Assembly (NCBI GenBank): GCA_027625095.1
Contig: JAQBXN010000045.1
Coordinates: 1 to 55,253 of the forward strand
Length of the DNA: 55,253 nt
Source: Planctomycetota bacterium
GTDB taxonomy: Bacteria; Planctomycetota; PUPC01; JACPCR01
Direction of reading: 5' to 3'
This document shows positions 46,148 through 54,811 of this stretch, in pieces. Made by a program: the position numbers and the translations under genes. A model generated the notes under the pieces. That model worked only from the letters and a program-made list of their open reading frames with translations. It was not told where the DNA came from and did no database searches. Each line of letters starts with the position of its first letter. Position 1 is the stretch's first letter.

Positions 46148-46447
46148 GTGAGCCATGGCAGAAATCACAAAAAGGCGACGGGAGAAATTAACAGGCTCGT
46201 TGGCGATAAGATCGGTAATGATGGGCTCAAGGGATCCCTCGGCAGGACTCTTGGTGATAGGAAATCTGAAGGGACAGCGGATGAAAACCAAAGAGAAGGT
46301 AACAAGAGAGTGGTCACAAATGTCTTGGGTGGCCTGTTAGAAAAGAAGGTCGGAAAGAAGCCGGCGGACGACAAATCAGAGCCGGAAGAGCAGGACAAAC
46401 AGAAAGAGGCGGACATTGACCGCCTCAAAGGGCTGTTCGGTAAATAG
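46148..46447 (+). CDS. Small highly charged hypothetical protein
   Basis: 99 residues from a GTG start; an overlapping frame starting at 46155 is shorter and less likely. The sequence is rich in Lys, Glu, Asp and Gly, with VVTNVLGGLLEKKVGKK in the middle and a C-terminal ADIDRLKGLFGK. No signal, membrane segment or known domain. It follows the Gfo/Idh gene by 17 bases. It may be genuine or a chance open frame; I do not recognise it. Confidence 0.4.
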   Translation: MSHGRNHKKATGEINRLVGDKIGNDGLKGSLGRTLGDRKSEGTADENQREGNKRVVTNVLGGLLEKKVGKKPADDKSEPEEQDKQKEADIDRLKGLFGK

Positions 46448-46621
46448 CGTTTACCGGGCATCGTCATATTGTTTCTGCATGGATTGAAACTACTTGGGAG
46501 TAGTAACGTAGGCTGTTGATCGGTTCTGGTCCAACCGTGTCGTAATGAGGCTGCTCCGCCTTTGAATCTCCATCCGGCACGGCTATACTCGCCCTAATTC
46601 GCTTATTTTGGAGGGTTTACG

Positions 46622-47707
46622 ATGACGTTCAGGTACCTGGCAGCGGGCTTTTCACTGCTTCTCTTCGCCGGTTGCAGCAACTTGGCTCTCACCAGAGAGG
46701 GCCGTGACTTTGAGCGTACCAAAAAAGTTCAATACGAAGAGGGCTGGAACGCTGCCACAGTCGTCCTCAAGCGCTATTTCAAGATCGTCATTCCTGATAC
46801 TCGCACTGGCCAGGTCGTTGCGCTCACCCCGCCAACCAATACGTTCGGAACCAAAGCACGTCAGAGGGTGGTTGCTGAGCTTATCGACAGTGGAGAAGGT
46901 GTTTATGAAATCCAAGTTCGGGCTATGAACCAGATCGATACCAGCAGCGCATTCAAGCTCGATGAACAGCGTTTTCAAAATTACACCTGGAAGACAGTTG
47001 GATTCGACGAGTTTCTTGAGACGAAACTGGTGGAAGAAATCTATGCGGAAATTGATGGCGAAGAGAAAGCGCAAATCTCCCCGGCGAATGCAGCACCCAA
47101 CAGCCCGGCCAGGGTTGCTCCCAGCGCTGGCAGCGGCTCTGTTGCCCGGCCTAAGGGCCGCGGCGCTGAGCCCAAAGCGGTTGACAGCGTACGTGGTGCA
47201 CGCAGCCATATGGCATTCATCCATCGCCGCGCAAGCATTCAGGATGATTTCATCCGCGGCATCATCCTCGGCGACATGCATTTCAAAGAGAACAACTTTG
47301 AAGGCGCTGAGGAACAGTTTGAACGTGCCCACAAGAAAGACCCTTCGAGCCCTGTTCCCATCCTTGCTCGTGGGCACGCACGTTTTGCTTTGGGCGAATA
47401 CCAAAAGGCCGCCAATGATCTGAAGGCTGCCCTCATCACCTACGCCAAGTTGAGTTCAATCAAAATGGATCGGCGTGATTTTTATGACAGCCCTGAGACC
47501 TTCTACAACCAGCTAGCCAAGCTCGAAGAGTTTGTGAAGAGTCACCCCGACGACAGCATTGGGTATTTTCTGCTTGGCTATAATTATTATTTCTCTGGCC
47601 GTCCCACCCTTGCCAAGACGGCCCTTGAGCGTTCGCTTGCCATTGACTCCGGAGACAAGGTCTCCAAGGCACTCCTCAGTTTGCTCGGGGTCGACCCTGT
47701 CATCTAA
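46622..47707 (+). CDS. TPR-containing lipoprotein
   Basis: 361 residues with a strong GGAGGG site. Lipoprotein signal LLLFAGCSN (Cys at about 19). An N-terminal alpha/beta domain (~25-145: KVQYEEGWNAATVVLKRYFK, VYEIQVRAMNQI) is followed by an Ala/Pro/Gly-rich linker and three TPR-like helical pairs (~210-350: IILGDMHFKENNFEGAEEQF, ARFALGEYQKAANDLKAAL, FLLGYNYYFSGRPTLAKTAL). It should be a membrane-anchored protein-interaction scaffold. It is followed after two bases by pcm. Confidence 0.82.
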   Translation: MTFRYLAAGFSLLLFAGCSNLALTREGRDFERTKKVQYEEGWNAATVVLKRYFKIVIPDTRTGQVVALTPPTNTFGTKARQRVVAELIDSGEGVYEIQVRAMNQIDTSSAFKLDEQRFQNYTWKTVGFDEFLETKLVEEIYAEIDGEEKAQISPANAAPNSPARVAPSAGSGSVARPKGRGAEPKAVDSVRGARSHMAFIHRRASIQDDFIRGIILGDMHFKENNFEGAEEQFERAHKKDPSSPVPILARGHARFALGEYQKAANDLKAALITYAKLSSIKMDRRDFYDSPETFYNQLAKLEEFVKSHPDDSIGYFLLGYNYYFSGRPTLAKTALERSLAIDSGDKVSKALLSLLGVDPVI

Positions 47708-47709
47708 GC

Positions 47710-48381
47710 TTGCAAACCAACCCTTCTCCGCCCGGCCCTGACCCTTACCAAGCCGCACGCCATCAGATGGTGGAGGAGCAACTCAAGAGTCGCAATATCA
47801 AAGACCCGCGTGTACTCGACGCTTTCATAAGAATCCCTCGGCATACGTTCGTCCCTTCGGGAGACTGTGAAAAGGCTTACGGAGATTATCCGATTCACAT
47901 CGGATTGGACCAGACCATCTCTCAGCCCTACATGGTGGCTCTAATGAGCCAGTGCCTTGCCCTCGGTGGCTGGGAATCGGTGCTCGAAATCGGTACCGGC
48001 TCTGGATACCAGGCGGCCATCCTGGCGGAACTGGTCCAGGAGGTCTACACCATCGAGCGACATGAAGAGCTCAGCTTGAGAGCCCAGGGGAAGCTCAAGG
48101 CTCTGGGTTTCAGCAACATCAAATTTCGAGTTGGGGACGGCACTCTGGGCTGGCCAGAGGAACAACCATTTGATCGGATCATCGTCACTGCCGGAGCTCC
48201 GCACGTTCCGGGCGCGCTGAAGAATCAGTTGAATGACGGCGGACTACTCGTCGTGCCCGTAGGGCCTGCCGAGGAACAGAGCCTGGAAATCATCAGACGC
48301 GACGGAGCGCAATTCGAGCAAAAGACCGTTTGCGCCTGCCGATTCGTCAAACTTATTGGAGAAGAGGGCTGGGCGGAATGA
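47710..48381 (+). CDS. pcm: Protein-L-isoaspartate O-methyltransferase
   Basis: 223 residues from TTG 47710; an internal ATG at 47767 (MVEEQLKSR) would still leave the catalytic fold. Family blocks: HQMVEEQLKSRNIKDPRVLD, IPRHTFVP, ISQPYMVALMSQ, the SAM-binding VLEIGTGSGYQAAILAEL, IERHEEL, and IIVTAGAPHVPGAL. It methylates isoaspartyl residues of damaged proteins with SAM, allowing repair. It is coupled to the TPR lipoprotein gene; that link is positional only. Confidence 0.93.
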   Translation: MQTNPSPPGPDPYQAARHQMVEEQLKSRNIKDPRVLDAFIRIPRHTFVPSGDCEKAYGDYPIHIGLDQTISQPYMVALMSQCLALGGWESVLEIGTGSGYQAAILAELVQEVYTIERHEELSLRAQGKLKALGFSNIKFRVGDGTLGWPEEQPFDRIIVTAGAPHVPGALKNQLNDGGLLVVPVGPAEEQSLEIIRRDGAQFEQKTVCACRFVKLIGEEGWAE

Positions 48382-48603
48382 AAGCAAAACTTAGCGATTG
48401 ACGATTCGCTTTGTGTCCTGGAGCGAGTGGACATTGGTGGATCGATCCAGGTCTGGTCAATTGCAAACCTCTTCCGTCGGCAGGCAATTTCACGCCAGGC
48501 CTGAGCCTTCAATCGTCGGCAAACGATTCCCTCATCGAAGACTCGCTCGGCATGTTCAACCAGACGGATAACGATTTTACCGGAATGAACAGCCATCTTT
48601 CAT

Positions 48604-49029
48604 TCAGTACCTCGAAATCATGAATTCGATTCCCACCTGCATCACCTGCCGCCAGGAAGCTTCCAGGTCATCGGTGAACTGATCATCATGAATCCGAATG
48701 GCCTTGATGAGGCTATCGAGCCATAGCCCGTAAAAATACGGCGCAATTTTGTGAGGCCCCTTGCTGCCGTGCGTAGCAGCAAGATGTTCCATTGCCCGTT
48801 TGGCAAATTCTTGGCCCTTCCAAAACATAATGACGAACACGAGCGACTTTAAGAGCGCCCTCTTCTGCTGAACGAAATCAGTTTGCGCAAATTTCGCCCT
48901 GACCTCAGGCGAACTGTCCAGGAAAATTTCATAGAAGGAATCCAGAAAGCCGTCACTCAGGCAGCAACGGCCATAGCTGACCCATACTCCCTCGAAGGTC
49001 TTTGCCGATACCGCTGAATTATCTTTCAT
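48604..49029 (-). CDS. Single-domain globin
   Basis: 141 residues. The globin pattern is visible: SYGRCCLSDGFLDSFYEIFL (A-B helices), SPEVRAKFAQTDFVQQKRAL (C-E), and LAATHGSKGPHKIAPYFYGLW with H87 as likely proximal haem ligand; W at the end (ASWRQVM). It belongs to the bacterial group with the fYE-x-F-L-x-x-S-P-x-V-x-x-x-F-x-x-T-D signature. Such globins bind O2 or NO. It is divergent from the respiratory operon, about 500 bases away, so a role in NO or O2 handling beside nitrite chemistry is possible but unproven. Confidence 0.8.
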   Translation of the reverse strand: MKDNSAVSAKTFEGVWVSYGRCCLSDGFLDSFYEIFLDSSPEVRAKFAQTDFVQQKRALLKSLVFVIMFWKGQEFAKRAMEHLAATHGSKGPHKIAPYFYGLWLDSLIKAIRIHDDQFTDDLEASWRQVMQVGIEFMISRY

Positions 49030-49532
49030 ACACCTATAGCTACTATCGAGGTCAGGGAGTCTGACACGCCCCGATGTCGCACCGTTTGCAGAGCAGGAAT
49101 TGAGTTAAGAGGCATTGATGCAATTCTTGCTGGTACCAAGAGTAGGTGCCGACCTTCGCGCACAACTCGTGCCGGGAGACTGAAGTTTGCGGGTTAGCCG
49201 CGAAGCAAGGAATGGCTGTACTTTGAAGTGCTCATACCTGTCGGAGCATTCATTTTTCGATGCGCGCCGCAGGGCGCTTCACAGCTTGAACCTGGTCGCA
49301 CAGAATCAAAGTTGACGGCCTGCCAGTTCCGAATTTCTGTTTACACGATTCCAAGGGCTGCCGGCGAACGGCCACTCACTTTCTTCCATGCTTGCCGGAA
49401 GGCAAAGGGAATGCTGCACTAACCGCTCTTGCAAGGCAGGCGAGGCGGTGGCACCCATTTTGCCTTTTCTCCGAGCCTATTCGGTCATCGCAAATTTTGC
49501 AGTTTCGTTCCCCAATAGAAATGGATGCCGTC
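49030..49532. other. Divergent intergenic region upstream of the respiratory operon
   Basis: About 500 bases with no gene that I can support. An open frame continues upstream of the c-type cytochrome gene from 49392, but its residues do not look conserved and precede a good signal peptide. Promoters of the globin and the operon must lie here; no FNR box (TTGAT-N4-ATCAA) was found by eye. Confidence 0.5.
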
Positions 49533-51152
49533 ATGAGCGTCAAAAAACCAGTTGCACGGAGGAATCCAGGAGTATGTAGTTTGGTCTTCCTGATTGCTTT
49601 CTGGAGTTTCCCCTCTGCGGAAACTCCAGGTGAAATAGAAGAAGCGGCGAACGCTGCCATCCTGCACGGCAAGCAGGTGTACGAAGTCAATTGTGCTGGA
49701 TGCCACGGTGTTGAAGGGCGGGGAGATGGGCCGGCGGCCTCCTACCTATATCCTAAGCCGCGGGACTTCCGGCTTGGGCGTTTCAAAATCGTCTCGAATG
49801 CGGACGGGAAGCTGCCACCGGATACCGACCTTTTTGATGTCATCACCAGGGGCATGCCTGGCTCTGCGATGCCTTCCTGGGAATTTCTCAGACTGAATGA
49901 CCGTTGGGCTGTGGTGCAGTACCTCAAGAAATTCGTCAGGTACTATGACGAGGACGAGGAGGAGTGGGTTGACCTTTATAAGGTCCGCGGGCAGGGAAGC
50001 TCGATGCCGATTCCCGCTGAGCCAATGACCACTGCGGAAAGCATCGCCCGCGGCAAGCTACTCTACCGCACCGCGGAATGTTGGAAGTGCCATGGGGATT
50101 CCGGCCAGGGAAACGGGTCTTCAGCGAACACACTTAAGGACGAATGGCAACAGCCGGTTCGCCCACGCGACTTCACCGCCGGCATTTTCAAGGGAGGTGC
50201 GGAGCCCACCGACCTGTTCCGGCGGATCACACTGGGCATGCCCGGCACACCCATGCCGGGGCATTCGCCGTTGAGTGACCCGGAGCGGTGGGACCTGGTG
50301 CATTTCGTACGCTCTTTGATCCGGCCCGGAGCGCAGGAGCTGAACGCACAAAAGCGAAGGACGATTCCCGTTCATCGTATTGCCGGCGATTTGCCCAAAG
50401 AGCCGGACGATACCGGTTGGAAGAACACCTCTGCTACTTATGTCGCATTGATGCCGCTCTGGTGGCGTGAAAATCGAATCGAAGGGCTGCTGGTGCGCGC
50501 GCTGCACAATGGAACGGACATTGCCATTCAACTTGCCTGGGAAGACATCCTGAATGATTCCCGTGCCATAAAGACGGAACAGTTTGGGGATGGCGCCGCG
50601 ATCCAGTTCGCCCTCTCGGATGATGTGCCCTTTATGGCGATGGGAGGTGTGGGTGGCAACGTGAACATCTGGTACTGGAAGGCCGACCGGGAAGAGCCTG
50701 CTGATGTCGAGACGGAATATCCAAACATGGTTTCGGACATCTCTGAACACACGGTCCGGGGAAACGGTAAGGTCATAGGGAAAACCGCATACCTGCCGGG
50801 AGTGTTCCCGCGTGAAAGTCACGCACCCCTGTTTCTCACCGGCTGGAAGGCTGGCAACTTTCTCTCTAACCCGCTACGCCGGACCCCGGTCGACGATATG
50901 AATGCCAAGGGCTTCGGTACTCTAACGACCCAGGACCAAAAGCAGCAGAACATTCAGGCCAAAGGCGTCTGGGACAAAGGGGTGTGGCGGACGGTCTTTC
51001 ACCGAATCATGAAGAGTGGCCATGAACAGGACGCGGTGTTTCTTCCAGGCAACCACGTTTCCGTTGGTTTCGCAGTCTGGGACGGCTCCCAGAGGGACCG
51101 CAACGGGCAGAAGCAGATCACGATTTGGCACGACCTCGAAATTCAGTGGTAA
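49533..51152 (+). CDS. Dihaem c-type cytochrome with EB_dh domain: gamma-type subunit of a type II DMSO-reductase-family enzyme
   Basis: 539 residues from the ATG at 49533 (an ATG at 49521 is equally possible). Signal peptide GVCSLVFLIAFWSFPSA. First cytochrome c domain with C54-A-G-C-H58 and second with C183-W-K-C-H187; likely axial Met in MPGSAMPSW and MPGTPMPGH. Residues ~320-539 are the ethylbenzene-dehydrogenase gamma (EB_dh) haem-binding domain (ATYVALMPLWWREN, IAIQLAWEDI, GDGAAIQFALS, GHEQDAVFLPGNHVSVGFAV, ITIWHDLEIQW). It would be a periplasmic electron carrier linking the catalytic subunit to the respiratory chain. Candidate NXR gamma subunits combine haem c and EB_dh in the same way, as I recall. 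It ends 29 bases before the catalytic subunit gene. Confidence 0.85.
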   Translation: MSVKKPVARRNPGVCSLVFLIAFWSFPSAETPGEIEEAANAAILHGKQVYEVNCAGCHGVEGRGDGPAASYLYPKPRDFRLGRFKIVSNADGKLPPDTDLFDVITRGMPGSAMPSWEFLRLNDRWAVVQYLKKFVRYYDEDEEEWVDLYKVRGQGSSMPIPAEPMTTAESIARGKLLYRTAECWKCHGDSGQGNGSSANTLKDEWQQPVRPRDFTAGIFKGGAEPTDLFRRITLGMPGTPMPGHSPLSDPERWDLVHFVRSLIRPGAQELNAQKRRTIPVHRIAGDLPKEPDDTGWKNTSATYVALMPLWWRENRIEGLLVRALHNGTDIAIQLAWEDILNDSRAIKTEQFGDGAAIQFALSDDVPFMAMGGVGGNVNIWYWKADREEPADVETEYPNMVSDISEHTVRGNGKVIGKTAYLPGVFPRESHAPLFLTGWKAGNFLSNPLRRTPVDDMNAKGFGTLTTQDQKQQNIQAKGVWDKGVWRTVFHRIMKSGHEQDAVFLPGNHVSVGFAVWDGSQRDRNGQKQITIWHDLEIQW

Positions 51153-51181
51153 CAACAAGTGAATCACTCAGGAGCACAATC

Positions 51182-54100
51182 ATGAAGAAAGTGGAATCGA
51201 TTAGTCATTCAGCATCCGGTCGCGGTGACAGCTCTCAATCCAAGTTGGACTTTCGAGCCGAATTATCGAGGCGCAAGTTCCTGAAGATTCTCGGCGTCGG
51301 AGCGGTTGCGCTCGGCCCCCTGGATGTGCTTCATGCCCAGGATGCCATCACCGATATCCCGAACCCTCTCAAGCACTATCCGAATCGGGGGTGGGAGAGC
51401 GTCTACCTCGACCAGTATCGCTACGATGATTCCTTCACGTGGGTCTGCGCGCCGAACGATACGCACATGTGCCGCATGCGGGCGTTTACCCGCAACGGAG
51501 TGATGGTTCGCAGCGAGCAAAATTACGATCACGACCGTTGCGGTGACCTCTACGGCAACAAAGCGACGAAGGCATGGAATCCGCGCGGATGCCCCAAAGG
51601 GTTCACCTTTTCACGCCGCGTCTACGGGCCTTATCGGCTCAAAGGCCCGGTCATCCGCCAGGGCTGGAAGCAGTGGGCGGATGCCGGCTTTCCTTCACTT
51701 TCCGAGAAACCAGAGCTTCGCAAGCAGTACATGTTTGACGACCGTGGCAACGACAAGTTCATCCGTGTTTCCTGGGAAGAAGCATCTCGATACTCCGCCG
51801 AAGGGATGCTCGCCGTGGCCAGGACTTATTCCGGTGACGCGGGCAAGAAACGCCTTCTCGCAGACGGCTACGACGAACTTATGTTGGAGCACTGGAACGG
51901 AGCCGGCACGCGCACCATGAAGATAGGATCTTCGCTGCCTCTGCACGGGGTTATCGGCAAGTTCGGACTCTTCCGGTTCGCCAACATGACCGGGCTCGTC
52001 GATCATCATGCACGGGGTTCGGCGCCGGCGGATGCGGTCGGATGCCGGGAATGGACGGAATACACCTGGCGCGGCGACCAGGCGCCTGGGCAACCGTTCG
52101 TGCACGGGCTGCAGACTTCAGACATGGATATGAATGACCTGCGCTTCTCGAAGCTCACCATCCACATCGGCAAAAATCTCGTCGAGAACAAGATGGCGGA
52201 TTCTCACTGGCTGAACGAGATGATCGAGCGCGGCGGTAAGATCGTCGTTATCACGCCCGATTACAGCGCACCTTCGGCGAAAGCGGATTACTGGATTGGC
52301 GTCCGGCCAGGGCTATCCGACCTCGCGGTCGTCCTCGGTCTGACCAAGATCCTGATGGACAAAAACTGGATCGATGAGCCGTTCGTGAAACAGTTCACGG
52401 ATTTCCCGCTGCTGGTGCGGACGGACAATCTGAAGAGGTTGCAGCCGCAAGATGTCATCGCCAACTATCAGCCCAAAGACATCAGCGCCGGGCCGTCGTT
52501 CAGTATCCAGGGACTGACCGCGGAGCAGCGGGCGAAGATCGGCGACTTCACGATCTGGGACACCAAGGCCAACAAGGCCGTCGCGGTCAGTCGGGACGAG
52601 GTCGGCAAGCAGGCGAACATGAACGCGGCTTTGAAGGGAACATTCAAGGTCACGACAGTCGGGGGCGAATCCATCGAGGTGATGCCCATTTACGAAATGT
52701 ACCTTCGCCATCTCAAGGACTACGACACCAAGACGGTCGAGGAGATCAGCGGCGCCAAGGCAGAGTTGGTCGAGCGCTTGGCTCGCGACATCTGGGAGAA
52801 CACTAAGGCCGGGCATCCGGTTTCGATCCACCACGGCGAAGGCGTCAATCACTACTTCCATGCCACCCTCCACAACCGGGCCTGCTTCCTTCCCATGATG
52901 CTGACCGGAAATATCGGCAAGCACGGCGCCGGCGTCTATACCTGGGCAGGCAATTACAAGGGCGCGCTGTTCCAGGCGTCCAAATGGTCGGGGCCGGGCG
53001 TGGGTTCTTACAGCCATGAAAACCCATTCGCCCCCGTCCTGGAAGAAAACCTCCGGCTCACCCATGAGCACCTGCACAACTACACACTCGGGGAGGACGT
53101 GGCTTTCTGGGGGCACGGAGAAAAGGTGCTCGTCGTCGATACGAACGAGGGACGAAAGTGCTTCACGGGCAAGACACACATGCCCACGCCGACAAAGCTG
53201 ATGTGGTACAACAACGCCAACCTGCTGAACCAGGCAAAGTGGGTTTACAACCTCATCGTAAACGTCCTGCCGAAAATCGACATGATCGTTGACCAGCAGG
53301 TCGAATGGACGGGTTCGGCCGAGTATTCGGATATCGTCCTGCCGGCAAATTCCTGGGTCGAATTCCAGGACCTGGAGATCGGCGGCTCATGCTCGAATCC
53401 GTTCATCCAGGTCTGGGGTGGCAATGGCATCAAGCCGGTGCACGATTCGAAAGACGATGCAGAGATCTTTGCCGGCGTCGGCCAGGCCATGACAAAGATC
53501 ACCGGGGATCGCCGCTTCGCCGATTACTGGAAGTTCATCACCGAAAAGAAATCAAGGGTCTACATCCAGCGCGTGCTCGACAACTGCACCACCACCCGCG
53601 GTCAGGACGGGCCTTACCAGGTCGACCGGATCATGAAGGGCGAATACGGAGGTGAACCCGGCGCAGCGCTCATGCTCTTCCGGACCTATCCGCGAATCGC
53701 CTTTTACGAACAGGTGAACGACAGCATCCCCTTCTATACGGACAGCGGGCGCATGGCGTCCTACTGCGACCTGCCTGAGGCCATCGACTACGGCGAGAAC
53801 CTGATCGTCCATCGCGAGGGTGTGGAAGCTACCCCGTACTTGCCAAACGTCATCGTTTCGAGCAGCCCGTACATCCGTCCAAAGGATTACGGAATTCCGC
53901 TCGATGACATGGATCCTGACCGGCGTTGCGTCCGAAACGTCAAGATGCCCTGGAGCGAGGCAAAGCATACGGTCAATCCGCTCTGGGAGCAGGGCTTCAG
54001 ATTCTACTGCTCGACGCCCAAGAGCCGGCACACGACTCATTCGTCCTGGTCGACAGTGGACTGGCACTGGATATGGAGCACGAATTTCGGAGATCCGCAC

Positions 54101-54715
54101 CGGAAGGATAAGCGCGACCCCGGGGTGGGCGACCGGCAGATACAGATGAACCCGCAGGCCGCGAAAGACTCGGGCTTCAACGAAGGCGATTACGTCCATG
54201 TCGACTCGAATCCGGTGGACCGGCCCTACATCGGTTACCAGGAAGATGCCGCACGCGGCAAGGCGTTCCGGTGCATGGTGCGAGTGAAGTTCAATCACTC
54301 GCTGCCTTACGGGATGACCATCATGAAGCACACGGGCTGGATCGCGACAGAGCGCACGGTCAAGGCGCACGAGACGCGGGCCGACGGCCGAGCGCTGGCC
54401 GCGGACACCGGCTACCAGTCCAACTACCGGTACGGCTCGCACCAGAGCATCACCCGCAGTTGGCTGCCGCCCATGCACCAGACGGACACGCTGTTTCACA
54501 AGAAGACCGGAGCCATGGGATTCGTCTTTGGCTTTGCCATCGACAATCACGGGGTCAACACGGTGCCGAAGGAAACGCTGGTGCGAATCGTCAAGGCCGA
54601 GGACGGCGGCCTGGGCGGAAGAGGCATCTGGAAGCCGGCGACCACCGGCACCACACCCGGAGCGGAGTCCGAAGACATGCTCAAGTACATCGCCGGAACA
54701 CTCACAACAGCCTGA
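51182..54715 (+). CDS. Tat-exported NxrA/NarG-like molybdopterin catalytic subunit (type II DMSO reductase family)
   Basis: 1177 residues from ATG 51182 (GGAG site). Twin-arginine signal S29-R-R-K-F-L-K followed by a hydrophobic stretch ending LHAQ. FS0 cluster region reads C89-x3-D93-x3-C97, then C137 in NPRGCPKGF, where NarG has H-x3-C-x3-C-x-C. The Mo ligand of type II enzymes should be D299 in EYTWRGDQAPG. Further blocks: HIGKNLVENKMADSHW, GGKIVVITPDYSAPSA, HHGEGVNHYFHATLHNR, PMMLTGNIGKHGAGVYTW, HREGVEATPYLPNV, MNPQAAKDSGFNEGDYVHVD and DNHGVNTVPKETLVRI. Overall it is closest, from memory, to NxrA of Nitrospira and anammox bacteria. The reaction could be nitrite oxidation, nitrate reduction or another oxyanion. 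No beta subunit follows in the window. Confidence 0.85.
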   Translation: MKKVESISHSASGRGDSSQSKLDFRAELSRRKFLKILGVGAVALGPLDVLHAQDAITDIPNPLKHYPNRGWESVYLDQYRYDDSFTWVCAPNDTHMCRMRAFTRNGVMVRSEQNYDHDRCGDLYGNKATKAWNPRGCPKGFTFSRRVYGPYRLKGPVIRQGWKQWADAGFPSLSEKPELRKQYMFDDRGNDKFIRVSWEEASRYSAEGMLAVARTYSGDAGKKRLLADGYDELMLEHWNGAGTRTMKIGSSLPLHGVIGKFGLFRFANMTGLVDHHARGSAPADAVGCREWTEYTWRGDQAPGQPFVHGLQTSDMDMNDLRFSKLTIHIGKNLVENKMADSHWLNEMIERGGKIVVITPDYSAPSAKADYWIGVRPGLSDLAVVLGLTKILMDKNWIDEPFVKQFTDFPLLVRTDNLKRLQPQDVIANYQPKDISAGPSFSIQGLTAEQRAKIGDFTIWDTKANKAVAVSRDEVGKQANMNAALKGTFKVTTVGGESIEVMPIYEMYLRHLKDYDTKTVEEISGAKAELVERLARDIWENTKAGHPVSIHHGEGVNHYFHATLHNRACFLPMMLTGNIGKHGAGVYTWAGNYKGALFQASKWSGPGVGSYSHENPFAPVLEENLRLTHEHLHNYTLGEDVAFWGHGEKVLVVDTNEGRKCFTGKTHMPTPTKLMWYNNANLLNQAKWVYNLIVNVLPKIDMIVDQQVEWTGSAEYSDIVLPANSWVEFQDLEIGGSCSNPFIQVWGGNGIKPVHDSKDDAEIFAGVGQAMTKITGDRRFADYWKFITEKKSRVYIQRVLDNCTTTRGQDGPYQVDRIMKGEYGGEPGAALMLFRTYPRIAFYEQVNDSIPFYTDSGRMASYCDLPEAIDYGENLIVHREGVEATPYLPNVIVSSSPYIRPKDYGIPLDDMDPDRRCVRNVKMPWSEAKHTVNPLWEQGFRFYCSTPKSRHTTHSSWSTVDWHWIWSTNFGDPHRKDKRDPGVGDRQIQMNPQAAKDSGFNEGDYVHVDSNPVDRPYIGYQEDAARGKAFRCMVRVKFNHSLPYGMTIMKHTGWIATERTVKAHETRADGRALAADTGYQSNYRYGSHQSITRSWLPPMHQTDTLFHKKTGAMGFVFGFAIDNHGVNTVPKETLVRIVKAEDGGLGGRGIWKPATTGTTPGAESEDMLKYIAGTLTTA

Positions 54716-54811
54716 GGGGAAAAGATGCGATTTAAACTGATGAACTTTTGTGGTTGGAAGGCCCGTTGGAGTGACGATTTTAATCTGGGTCCGTCAGTAC
54801 GCCTTTCGGCA

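Noticed and set aside
46155..46340. Alternative frame starting ATG at 46155 inside the small charged gene
   Set aside because: Shorter, arginine-rich and without a conserved pattern; the GTG 46148 frame is a better but still weak candidate.
48393..48410. Hairpin AGCGA...TCGCT after pcm as a terminator
   Set aside because: The stem is only five base pairs and no T-run follows directly; too weak to call.
49392..49532. N-terminal extension of the dihaem/EB_dh subunit from TTG 49392
   Set aside because: The extension precedes a good signal peptide and has no conserved features; starts at 49521 or 49533 fit an exported protein.
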